Source: Sulfurovum sp. (lineage in GTDB: Bacteria; Campylobacterota; Campylobacteria; Campylobacterales; Sulfurovaceae). Taken from it: a stretch of DNA of 11,951 bases. Made by a program: the position numbers and the translations under genes. Below are positions 1-7,459 of this stretch, piece by piece. The notes beneath the pieces are model-generated. The model did no database searches and was not told the DNA's origin. It was given only the letters and a program-made list of their open reading frames with translations. The stretch lies in the NCBI GenBank assembly GCA_003978375.1, contig QNZW01000005.1:1-11951 (forward strand), in the 5' to 3' direction. Position 1 is the first letter of the stretch, and every line of letters starts with the position of its first letter.

Positions 1-2255
1 AAGACTAAGTTAATAGGCCCCATAGGTGATTGCCACTCTACCATCACCCCAGCTGAACTACGTTGTATCTCAGAAAAAGAGTCTTCACCTATCATACCAT
101 AATCATAAAATGCGGCAAGTCTCATTCTAGCAGCTTGAGAAAGAGGAATACTCGCTTCTATAGTCCCAGAAGCACGGTTTTTACCTCTTATTTCTAAAAG
201 TTTCCCATTTTCATCTGTCATTCTTGGATAAATTGAGTAAGGGTCATACCCTCTGACCGAACCTATACCTCCCATAGCAAGTTTTTCTCCTACAGGGATT
301 TTTTTACCTTCGCCTGAACTAATACTAGTAACTCTTGCTTTAAATCTTAAGATAAGGTCATAATCAATCCAATCTTCCAAGCCATAATAAAGTCCTAATT
401 TTCCTGAAGTTTTTACATAGGTACCATATCCATTAGGATACTTCTTCAACTCCTCATCACTTAAATGTCCACTTAAGTTTGCAAATTCAAAATTTACTGC
501 AGCAATGACACCCTCTCTAGGTATATAAAAATCATCTGTATTATCATAAGAGAGAGAGGTATAAAAAGATGATTTTTTATATTTATCACGATAGAACAAA
601 TCTATCGCGTCTTGACTAGGTGCTATCCCACCATTATCAAATGTACCACCTGCTGTATAATTGTGATCATTTATCTCAGATTTATTGTCTATATAGCCTA
701 CACCTACAGAAGCATGAAAATGTCTATAAAAATCTCTACCTAGCATGAGTGATCCACCAAACTGATCTTGTGTAAAGTTTGGATATTCATAGTTCTTTTT
801 ATACAAAGAAAAACTAAGACTATAAAGGCTATCCCACAGTTTAGGATTGACAAAAGCGAGATTATAATTTGTTGAAATTTTAGAGATATCAAATCCAACA
901 CTTGCATTGATACCTGAACCTAAAAAGTTTCTATCTGATATTGATCCATTTAACATAAATTTTTGATAAGACCCATAACCACCACCAAGACTAATTGTTC
1001 CTGTTGACGTCTCTTTTACATTGACCAACAGGTTAATTTTGTCTGCTGAAATTCTTTGGCTTTGAATATCTACTTTTTCAAAAAACCCTGTTCTACCTAG
1101 AGCATTTTTAGAATCTTTTAAATCTCTTGCATTAAATTTATCTCCAGGTGCCAAATAGAGATACCTACGAATGACTCTATCTTTTGTGGTATCGTTTCCA
1201 GAAATCAATACATCATTAATGGTTACTTCTTGCCCACCTTGTAGATTATACTGCAAATCTATCGTTTTAGTATCAGGATTTTTATGCATTTGTGGAGAGA
1301 CTTGTGCATACGCATATCCAAGATTACCTACCTGTTCTTTTAGATACTCCATATCTTTTCGCATTCGCTTGATATTAAATACTTTACCTTTGCGAAGTGT
1401 CAAATGAGCTAAAAGTTGTTTGTCGTTTAATCCTACAATATTTTGAGAAATACTTACATCTCCTACACGGTATTGATTTCCTTCTAAAACTTGATAATCC
1501 ACTTCAGCATTGTATGAACCAAAGTCTACACGCATTAAAGGTTTACTTACTTTTGCATCTAGGTATCCATGTCTCATATAGACATCTTTTACTCTATAGG
1601 CATCATACTCTAACTGGTCAACCTTTGCAACACCATTATTCATAAAAGGCATCCAACCTAAAAAGTCCTCTTCTTTATTGGCTAATTCTAACTCTAAATC
1701 ACGTTGAGATATCTTTGATGCACCTACAAAGTTCATCTTCTTGATTTTGATTTTTTCACCTTTGTTGACATCAAACATTAAGGCAACACTGCTTTCGCCC
1801 ACAGGTGCTTTGCCTACTTCAACGACAGTATCATAGTACCCTTCGCTCTCTAATTTTTTGATGATTTTGTTTTTAGCCTGTACTGCACGTCTATCATCAT
1901 ATAAATCCCCTTTTTTTAGCCCTATGCCTTCTAAAAGTTTTTTACCATCATCTCCTGTACCATAGCCTCGAATATCAATTTTGGCTACAGCTATTTTTTC
2001 TTTAAAGTGATAGATAAGCGTTCCACCTTTTCTATCTACCCATACATCTGTAAAGTAGCCTTGAGAAAAAAGATTTTTAATAGATTCATTAATCTTTCCC
2101 GTATTTATCTGATCTCCTACATGAATATCTGCTATCTCCATAGCCATAGATGGAGAGATGTGTGCAAGCCCTTCAAATTTAACTTGAGTTACTTTTTGTG
2201 CCAAAATAAATGAGCCTAGCAGTACCCAAGCCAATACTATCTTTTTCATCTTCAT
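1..2255 (-). CDS. bamA: Outer membrane protein assembly factor BamA (3' end cut by window edge)
   Basis: BamA is the central subunit of the complex that folds and inserts beta-barrel proteins into the outer membrane. I translated 751 codons; the stop lies outside the window, probably fewer than about 20 codons away. Residues 1-19 form a signal peptide (basic start, hydrophobic core, cleavage near FILA/Q). Residues 20 to about 415 hold repeated POTRA-like units, for example GYFTDVWV, GYYDTVVEV, GYLDAKV and GFFEKVDI, each near the end of a unit. From about 418 onward lies the 16-strand barrel, with GGIGSVRGY at 662-670, the VRGY/F loop-6 motif diagnostic of the Omp85 family, and a near-terminal WQSPMGPINL strand. 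The first ATG was chosen because AAGG sits 6 nt upstream; a second in-frame ATG two codons later is less well spaced. It is transcribed divergently from tyrA. Certain as to family. Confidence 0.95.
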   Translation of the reverse strand, partial: MKMKKIVLAWVLLGSFILAQKVTQVKFEGLAHISPSMAMEIADIHVGDQINTGKINESIKNLFSQGYFTDVWVDRKGGTLIYHFKEKIAVAKIDIRGYGTGDDGKKLLEGIGLKKGDLYDDRRAVQAKNKIIKKLESEGYYDTVVEVGKAPVGESSVALMFDVNKGEKIKIKKMNFVGASKISQRDLELELANKEEDFLGWMPFMNNGVAKVDQLEYDAYRVKDVYMRHGYLDAKVSKPLMRVDFGSYNAEVDYQVLEGNQYRVGDVSISQNIVGLNDKQLLAHLTLRKGKVFNIKRMRKDMEYLKEQVGNLGYAYAQVSPQMHKNPDTKTIDLQYNLQGGQEVTINDVLISGNDTTKDRVIRRYLYLAPGDKFNARDLKDSKNALGRTGFFEKVDIQSQRISADKINLLVNVKETSTGTISLGGGYGSYQKFMLNGSISDRNFLGSGINASVGFDISKISTNYNLAFVNPKLWDSLYSLSFSLYKKNYEYPNFTQDQFGGSLMLGRDFYRHFHASVGVGYIDNKSEINDHNYTAGGTFDNGGIAPSQDAIDLFYRDKYKKSSFYTSLSYDNTDDFYIPREGVIAAVNFEFANLSGHLSDEELKKYPNGYGTYVKTSGKLGLYYGLEDWIDYDLILRFKARVTSISSGEGKKIPVGEKLAMGGIGSVRGYDPYSIYPRMTDENGKLLEIRGKNRASGTIEASIPLSQAARMRLAAFYDYGMIGEDSFSEIQRSSAGVMVEWQSPMGPINLV

Positions 2256-2282
2256 AGTAAACCTTAATATATATTTGTTACT

Positions 2283-2288
2283 ATTTTA
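2283..2288 (-). promoter_or_regulatory. Candidate -10 box for bamA
   Basis: On the minus strand the sequence reads GATAAAATAG, giving a TAAAAT -10 hexamer about 28 nt before the bamA start codon, so the leader would be about 20 nt. The region upstream is A/T-rich, as is usual for promoters in this phylum, where the -35 box is weakly conserved. No clear -35 box was seen. Confidence 0.4.
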
Positions 2289-2321
2289 TCTTTTTTAGTC
2301 TAAGAAACTCATAAAAAATAA

Positions 2322-2330
2322 TGCTATAAT
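2322..2330 (+). promoter_or_regulatory. Extended -10 promoter for tyrA
   Basis: TGC followed by a perfect TATAAT (2325-2330) forms an extended -10 element (TGnTATAAT). Transcription would begin near 2337, leaving a leader of about 112 nt before the tyrA start codon at 2449. No convincing -35 box is visible; an extended -10 can work without one. The next gene on this strand is tyrA. Confidence 0.6.
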
Positions 2331-2344
2331 CCTAGCGATTGTTT

Positions 2345-2410
2345 ATCCCAAATTACACAATAGCGTTATCGAAGATTAGATCTACGTAATTTTTATTGTA
2401 AATTTTGGAT
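2345..2410 (+). promoter_or_regulatory. Imperfect inverted repeat in the tyrA leader
   Basis: Arms 2345-2362 and 2394-2410 can pair as three helices: ATCC/GGAT, AAATT/AATTT and ACAATA/TATTGT. That makes 15 base pairs broken only by one C-T mismatch and one small internal loop, around a 31-nt loop. A competing perfect 7-bp helix, AAATTAC (2350-2356) with GTAATTT (2386-2392), uses part of the same left arm, so the two folds exclude each other. It lies wholly inside the predicted tyrA leader, 38 nt before the start codon. It could be an RNA regulatory element or mRNA-stabilising hairpin, or a DNA site for a regulator. No known riboswitch family was recognised. Confidence 0.4.
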
Positions 2411-2448
2411 GTATTGCTTACAAACTATGACAAAAAAGAGGAGAAACT

Positions 2449-3288
2449 ATGCAAAAACAAAAAATTGGCATTGTAGGTCTTGGACTTATGGGAGGCTCCT
2501 TGGCGATTGCACTCAAAGAGATTTCAGATGACTTTTATTTTGTTGGACTAGACCACAATGAAGCGCATTGCAAAGAAGCACTCTCTTTAGGATTGGTCGA
2601 TGAAATAGTATCAACTCTAGATGAGCTATCTTCTTGTGATGTTATTTTTCTTGCGGTTCCAGTCAATAGTATTATTGCTATAATCCAATCTTTTCCTCCT
2701 CTTTTGGATAGATGTACCGTCATAGATTTAGGAGGCACAAAAGAAAGAATTTCACAAGCCATTCCTAAGGAAATACGCCACCATTTTGTGACAGCACATC
2801 CTATGACAGGGACTGAAAAATTTGGTCCTTCAGCAGCTATTGCCAATCTTTACAAAGAGAAGGTTGTTGTACTTTGTGATATACAAGAGAGTGGCACACA
2901 TCAACAAAAGGTGGCAAAAGAGCTCTTTAGTCACATGGGTATGAAGCTTGTTTATATGGATGCCAAAGAACACGATAGACACGCTGCATTTATATCTCAT
3001 ATGCCTCATACTATCTCTTATGCTCTTGCAAATTCAGTCATGGAACAAGAAGACAAAGAAAATATTCTTGCTTTGGCTGGTGGTGGATTTAAAGATATGA
3101 GTCGTATTGCTAAATCTAGTCCCAATATGTGGGAAGATATTTTTAAACAAAATAAACACAATGTACTAGAAGGTATTCATGCATTTCAAGCAGAACTTAA
3201 AAAATGTGAAAAGATGATAGCCAATGAAGAGTGGGAAGCACTCAATCAGTGGATGCAGGATGCCAATGGCTTACATCATATTTTGTAA
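2449..3288 (+). CDS. tyrA: Prephenate dehydrogenase (TyrA), tyrosine biosynthesis
   Basis: TyrA oxidatively decarboxylates prephenate to 4-hydroxyphenylpyruvate with NAD+, the step committing chorismate-derived carbon to tyrosine in the cytoplasm. The 279-residue length fits a monofunctional enzyme without a fused chorismate mutase or ACT domain. An N-terminal Rossmann fold carries the dinucleotide motif GLGLMGG at 10-16 and an acidic residue D35 at the end of strand 2, consistent with NAD preference. The motif AHPMTGTE holds the expected catalytic His at 117. SHMPH at 183-187 and SRIAKSSP, with R219, match the substrate-side motifs of the alpha-helical C-terminal domain. The start is supported by AGAGGAG 5 nt upstream. 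It is convergent with the DUF389 gene, with only 4 nt between the two stop codons. No ACT domain means any feedback control must act in the catalytic domain or at expression level. Confidence 0.95.
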   Translation: MQKQKIGIVGLGLMGGSLAIALKEISDDFYFVGLDHNEAHCKEALSLGLVDEIVSTLDELSSCDVIFLAVPVNSIIAIIQSFPPLLDRCTVIDLGGTKERISQAIPKEIRHHFVTAHPMTGTEKFGPSAAIANLYKEKVVVLCDIQESGTHQQKVAKELFSHMGMKLVYMDAKEHDRHAAFISHMPHTISYALANSVMEQEDKENILALAGGGFKDMSRIAKSSPNMWEDIFKQNKHNVLEGIHAFQAELKKCEKMIANEEWEALNQWMQDANGLHHIL

Positions 3289-3292
3289 CACT

Positions 3293-5179
3293 CTATAGTG
3301 CATACCTAAATGTTGCCGTGACCTCAACATTTTTGCCTATTTTGGTTAAAATCACCTTTTTTAACTCTTCTTTTTCTTTTTTATTCAATATACCTGAACT
3401 GATGACTTCACAGCGGATTTCATCTGTCTTGTAACGGTGAAGTAATTTTATATCTGTAAGTTTTACATGCTCTTTTCCTACATCAAATGCTAGGTTTGAA
3501 AGCATTTTTTGTATGTGAGTATCCTCTTCCATTTTTGTAAAAGCACTATAAAGTGGCATACTCACAAGTATGACAATACCCATCCATGTCAAAATGCCTT
3601 TTTTTGCAAGATGCAAAGGAGAAAAACCTAACATCGCAAAGGTAAATGCTGCAGCAAAAACAATACCCACAAGATTTGTTATAAACAATAAAAAAGAGGT
3701 ATAAAACATATTCCATTCACCCCATCCCAATCCAATACCAGCAACAGCCAAAGGAGGGACCAACGCAACAGCTATGGCAACACCAGCCAAAGATCCTAAA
3801 ATCTTTTCATTGCTCTTTACATAGGCTGCTGCCATACCAGAGACTATGGCAACAAATAGGTCTAAAATAGTAGGACTTAATCGTGCACTCATCTCACCTG
3901 TAAGGCGTTCTATAGGTATAAACAGTGCAATCAACGCTGCGGTAGTAAGCACAGCCAAGACACCTACTGTAATGGTTTTTGCACCATTGAGTTCTAGGTC
4001 TTCATCTTGCCTTAGTACTCCCATACTTAAACTCACAATAGGCTGCATCAAAGGGGCCAAAAGCATCGCCCCAATAATGATTGATGCAGAATTGATAAAA
4101 AGTCCAAATGTTGCTATCATTGTTGACAAAATAAGTAATATCATAAACGTGGGACTCAATCGACTCTCTTCTCTAAGGTTGGTAAAAAGAGCGATATACT
4201 GCGCTTTACTTGCTCGAGAAAAAAGTGGTATACTTTTGGTTAAAAAGTTTGTACTCTCTTCATCTGAAGGAAGATGATCTACTTTGATACTGTCTTTGGT
4301 ACTCTTTTCATTGGGTTGTTTCTCCCAAAACTTTTCACCTACACTCAAAGCCAATGCCTTTTCTTTTACTTCTAACTCTACAGGTGTTTGTTGTTTGAGT
4401 GTTGAGTCTATGAGAACTTTTAGAGGTTCTTTTGTCTGAATATACATTTTTGAAGATTGTATATATCCTACAGATTTAGGAAATGATGTGGGCGTCAAAT
4501 GTGAAACCAATGCTCTAAACAGATATCCCATATATTGCATAATGGATGTAGGTGAAAGTATCACAATAGAAAATTTTCCATCATTGGATGAAAGTTGCGA
4601 AGCAATAAGTTTCGCAGCAAATGTATTATTGTTATACTCCACTCCTACCATACCTACGGCAGAAAGTTTTATTTCATTCTCTTTTGCATTGGTTATTTCT
4701 ATTTGCGTATGTTTAAGTTCTTTAACCTTTTTCATAGTACGCCAAAATATTTTAATTCTATCTAAATAGGTTTTTCCATTGAGTGCAGAATCAAATTGGT
4801 CTAAGGGCGGGGCATCGCCAATGACTACTTCTTGAAGTACAATTGTACCGTTAGAATAGAGTAAATCCAAAGGTTTATTAGATGAAGTAAGTGCTAAAGT
4901 AACCGCATCTTCTAATTTGCTAGGCAGATAAAATGTACGTTTCAACTCTTTTTGTTCAGGCTTAGGAACAATCCCTACACTGACATCATTTTGATGGGCT
5001 ATTGCAAGAATTAATTTAATCTCATCCACACATCCTGTCACTACAAGATGTGAAGCTTTTGTCATATCAAGCGTATCCAAATCATCAAAAGAGAGATAAT
5101 GTATATCTTTATCTTCCAAATATACTTTTACTGTTTCTATAAATGCCTCGTCACGAGGTGTATATATATAATAAATCAT
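3293..5179 (-). CDS. DUF389 membrane protein with N-terminal YegS/diacylglycerol-kinase-like domain
   Basis: About 628 residues; function unknown. The C-terminal half (about 340-550) is a DUF389 (TIGR00341-type) membrane domain of six or seven helices, with GAMLLAPLMQPIVSLSMG and VALVPPLAVAGIGLGWG as its conserved stretches. A small soluble domain follows (550-628). The first ~290 residues are soluble and, by my reading, follow a YegS-like lipid kinase: VTGCVDE (about 47-53) where kinases have GGDGT(x)NE, then SVGIVPKP near 70, an NDG near 200 where YegS has its conserved NDG, and LIDSTLKQQTPVELEVKEK near 260 where kinases have DGE and a final strand. The glycine-rich nucleotide motif is lost. 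ATG at 5179 is preferred; TTG directly before it (5182) lies closer to the AAGG at 5192-5195 (9 versus 12 nt). It starts 14-17 nt after batD, so it is probably the last gene of that run. Confidence 0.85.
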   Translation of the reverse strand: MIYYIYTPRDEAFIETVKVYLEDKDIHYLSFDDLDTLDMTKASHLVVTGCVDEIKLILAIAHQNDVSVGIVPKPEQKELKRTFYLPSKLEDAVTLALTSSNKPLDLLYSNGTIVLQEVVIGDAPPLDQFDSALNGKTYLDRIKIFWRTMKKVKELKHTQIEITNAKENEIKLSAVGMVGVEYNNNTFAAKLIASQLSSNDGKFSIVILSPTSIMQYMGYLFRALVSHLTPTSFPKSVGYIQSSKMYIQTKEPLKVLIDSTLKQQTPVELEVKEKALALSVGEKFWEKQPNEKSTKDSIKVDHLPSDEESTNFLTKSIPLFSRASKAQYIALFTNLREESRLSPTFMILLILSTMIATFGLFINSASIIIGAMLLAPLMQPIVSLSMGVLRQDEDLELNGAKTITVGVLAVLTTAALIALFIPIERLTGEMSARLSPTILDLFVAIVSGMAAAYVKSNEKILGSLAGVAIAVALVPPLAVAGIGLGWGEWNMFYTSFLLFITNLVGIVFAAAFTFAMLGFSPLHLAKKGILTWMGIVILVSMPLYSAFTKMEEDTHIQKMLSNLAFDVGKEHVKLTDIKLLHRYKTDEIRCEVISSGILNKKEKEELKKVILTKIGKNVEVTATFRYAL

Positions 5180-5196
5180 CAAGTATTGTAACCTTT

Positions 5197-6666
5197 TTAT
5201 CTAAAACGTTCTAGCATCTCATGTAACTCTTTTTTATCTATCTGTATAGATTTGTCTCCATTTTTTCTTGCATAGAGTTTGCGTACCATCTCTTCTACTG
5301 TGGCATCTTCACCAATATGTGCGTAGAGTGTTTGTAATGCTTCATGCTCTTTATATGCTCTGGTTTGTTTCTGTACAATACTTGGTATATAACGCCATAA
5401 ATACATCATACATAGCCCCAATATAAAAGCAACTACAAGCATCCACCAAGAAAGAGTATTCTCTTTCTTTTCTTTTTTAGCTTCTACTTTAGTCTGTACA
5501 TTCTGTACCTCTTGCTTAGATTCATTTTTTTCAGAAGAAGTCGTCACCACAGCATTTTTACCTTTTATCTCTATTTTATATTGTGGGATTTTTAATGTTT
5601 TTTTCTCTTTTGTTTGAGGATTGTACATAGAAATACTTCGTGAAGGTATCACAAAACTTTTTTCTGAAATAAAAGCAAAACTTTTTGTATAGTTACTTAC
5701 TAGTGTATCGTTCACTAAGTCACTTTGTACTTTTGCCTTATCAGAATAGATAGTCACACCATCGATATCATATTGTGGAAACTCAAAATCTTCAAGGCTC
5801 CCTTTTCCTTTTATTTTGATGGTAAGATTTACAGGCTTATTGGCTTGAACACTTTGTGTATCTATTTTTGAATCTAGACTAAATTCACCGATTAAATCTG
5901 CATCATTTGTTTGTGCTTTTACTTCTACAGTCAATGCATTAGAGGTAATGGTTCTCCAACGCATAGCATATCGACCAAAAATATCTTGTCTTCTCATATC
6001 TGGTTCACCAAATCTTGCTGTTGCAGGAGAAATAGTATAATTTCCCTCTTTTTTAGTGGTTAAAATATATTTTTTTTCTATGACACTATATCCATTACGT
6101 TGATACTCTTTTTGTCCAGGAATTTCTTTTATAAAAAATTCTTTTGCTGTAGGAGCAATATAATCAGAAATTTGAATACCTGTTAATGTATTTGAGATAG
6201 TCATTGCAATAGTGGCAATAAAAGATTCTCCTACATACACAGATTTTTTATTGGTACTTAATGCAAAAGAAAATTGTGTACTAGGCTGTGCATTATTCTT
6301 TAGCACTTTAATACGTATAGGTTGTGTCCTATATTGCTTACCAGAGATATTTACAGTATAAGCAGGTATTGTCATATCACGTGTGGGCTCAAACCGATAT
6401 CGCTTTACGGTAGAGACTTCACTTTTTATACCATTAAATGTTACACTTACTGCACTTTGTCTGCTTGTGCCTGCATCTGTTACTTTCATCCCATTTATCT
6501 CTTGTATATTTGGAAAAGCAACCTTATCTCCTTTGGCTGTTATTTGTAATGTTACTGATTCTCCAGATACTATCTCTTGTCTGTCAACCGTAGATTCAAC
6601 CTGTGCAGCCCATACTATCGCAAAACTCAATACAAATAGCAACCATACCCTACCAAGGATTAACAT
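5197..6666 (-). CDS. batD: BatD-like protein (oxygen-tolerance family), periplasmic with one C-terminal membrane anchor
   Basis: This 489-residue protein has a signal peptide (1-20, ending VWA/A) and then about 385 residues of beta-rich, Ig-like sequence. It starts with VDRQEIVSGESVTLQI, typical of BatD, and the pattern recurs near SVYVGESFIATI (143) and QANKPVNLTIKI (274), suggesting three successive domains. A charged linker (376-403) leads to a transmembrane helix (407-425). The last ~60 residues, including EEMVRKLYARKNGDKS, should be cytoplasmic, where they could contact MoxR or the DUF58 protein (inference). BatD proteins accompany BatA/BatB in bat operons and are thought to act in envelope integrity or stress tolerance; their biochemical role is not established. 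The start overlaps the preceding gene by 17 nt and has AGGAG 5 nt upstream, inside that gene, which argues for coupled translation. Confidence 0.85.
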   Translation of the reverse strand: MLILGRVWLLFVLSFAIVWAAQVESTVDRQEIVSGESVTLQITAKGDKVAFPNIQEINGMKVTDAGTSRQSAVSVTFNGIKSEVSTVKRYRFEPTRDMTIPAYTVNISGKQYRTQPIRIKVLKNNAQPSTQFSFALSTNKKSVYVGESFIATIAMTISNTLTGIQISDYIAPTAKEFFIKEIPGQKEYQRNGYSVIEKKYILTTKKEGNYTISPATARFGEPDMRRQDIFGRYAMRWRTITSNALTVEVKAQTNDADLIGEFSLDSKIDTQSVQANKPVNLTIKIKGKGSLEDFEFPQYDIDGVTIYSDKAKVQSDLVNDTLVSNYTKSFAFISEKSFVIPSRSISMYNPQTKEKKTLKIPQYKIEIKGKNAVVTTSSEKNESKQEVQNVQTKVEAKKEKKENTLSWWMLVVAFILGLCMMYLWRYIPSIVQKQTRAYKEHEALQTLYAHIGEDATVEEMVRKLYARKNGDKSIQIDKKELHEMLERFR

Positions 6667-7459
6667 CTTCTCTCCTTTGACTTTTTTTATTCTCTCCCAT
6701 TTGATACATCATTGTAGGCATTTTCCCTTTTTGCATCTTTTTCATCAAACGTTTTAACTCTTTTGCTTTCAATTTTTCTTCTTTATTCATCTTTTGTTGT
6801 TTTTTAGGTTTAGATGCTCCTTCATTGCCTTCTTTCTTTTTAGGTTTATTTTTTTTCTTGGCATTGTTTTCATCTTTATTCCCCTCTTTTTTCTTTTGTT
6901 CTTTCTTTTTTTGATCCTCTTGTTTCTTTTTATTTTTTTGTTCTTTTTGATTCTCTTTTTTCTTATTTTGTTCTTTCTTTTTATCTTGCTTTTTCTTCTC
7001 TTTGTTTTGTTTTTTATCGTTTTTTTTCTTTTTGTTTTGTTTCTTTTTATCTTGTTTTTTCTTTTGCTGTTTCTGCTTCTTTGCCAATTCCAAATTAAAT
7101 CTTGTGTCTTTATCTTCTCTAATTTTCAATGCTTTTGTATAACTCTCTATAGCTTTATCTAGCTCTTTTTTTTGAAAATAACTGTTACCTATATTATGCA
7201 ATATTCTAGCCTTGTCTATACCTTTTGCATTTTTGTATGCCTTAATAGCTTCATCATATTGCTTATTTTTATAAAAAGCATTGCCAAGATTATACTCTTT
7301 TTCAGGACTTTGTACTTCAAGGCTTTTTAATAAAGATGTGGCTTTATTGTAGGCTTTACTATTATAAGCTTCATTTGCCTTTTCGATAGTTTTAAAATCT
7401 GTTAATCCAGCGTAGACATAGGCTTGTAAAATCACCATTATAAAGAATAATTTTTTCAT
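6650..7459 (-). CDS. batC: BatC-like TPR protein with a long lysine-rich tract, secreted
   Basis: The 269-residue product has a signal peptide (about 1-17, ending VYA/G). About three TPR repeats follow (roughly 24-50, 53-82 and 86-115), with canonical features such as NLGNAFYKNKQYDEAIKAY and NIGNSYFQKKELDKAIESY. TPRs are protein-binding scaffolds, and a TPR protein between batB and batD is standard for Bat clusters, here as a separate gene rather than fused to the vWA protein. Residues about 126-222 are almost entirely K, Q, N, E and D, with lysine dominant. Mixed sequence resumes in the last ~45 residues, ending DVNPW, so the tail is probably selected rather than degenerate. ATG overlaps the batB stop as ATGA, and its AAGGAG lies within the last batB codons. 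The batC assignment rests on context and TPRs; the exact partner is unknown. Confidence 0.8.
   Translation of the reverse strand: MKKLFFIMVILQAYVYAGLTDFKTIEKANEAYNSKAYNKATSLLKSLEVQSPEKEYNLGNAFYKNKQYDEAIKAYKNAKGIDKARILHNIGNSYFQKKELDKAIESYTKALKIREDKDTRFNLELAKKQKQQKKKQDKKKQNKKKKNDKKQNKEKKKQDKKKEQNKKKENQKEQKNKKKQEDQKKKEQKKKEGNKDENNAKKKNKPKKKEGNEGASKPKKQQKMNKEEKLKAKELKRLMKKMQKGKMPTMMYQMGENKKSQRREDVNPW
6794..7084 (-). repeat. Lysine/glutamine/asparagine low-complexity tract within the batC-like gene
   Basis: About 97 codons of degenerate repeats built on units like KKKQDKKKQNKK. The coding strand is very A-rich and almost purine-only, so the plus strand is a long pyrimidine-rich tract. It contains A runs of seven to eight bases, for example 6906-6912. 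Such a tract can expand or contract by slippage. No repeat unit is exact enough to call a tandem array. Confidence 0.85.

Noticed and set aside
1171..1645. Plus-strand open frames opposite bamA
   Set aside because: They are shadows of the continuous BamA reading frame, lack ribosome sites and show no recognisable domains.
2409..2531. Out-of-frame ATG in the tyrA leader giving a ~40-codon frame that overlaps the tyrA start, a possible leader peptide
   Set aside because: No Shine-Dalgarno sequence before it, no run of tyrosine codons as in attenuator peptides, and composition is that of tyrA read out of frame.
2535..2846. Minus-strand open frame of about 100 codons inside tyrA
   Set aside because: tyrA has all family motifs across this span; the antisense frame has no homology-like features or start signals.
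6794..7162. Plus-strand open frame coding an almost pure Phe/Leu/Ile protein that resembles a membrane protein
   Set aside because: It is the antisense of the lysine-rich tract: AAA/AAG codons read backwards give Phe and Leu. No ribosome site, and the minus-strand gene has a signal peptide, TPRs and operon context.
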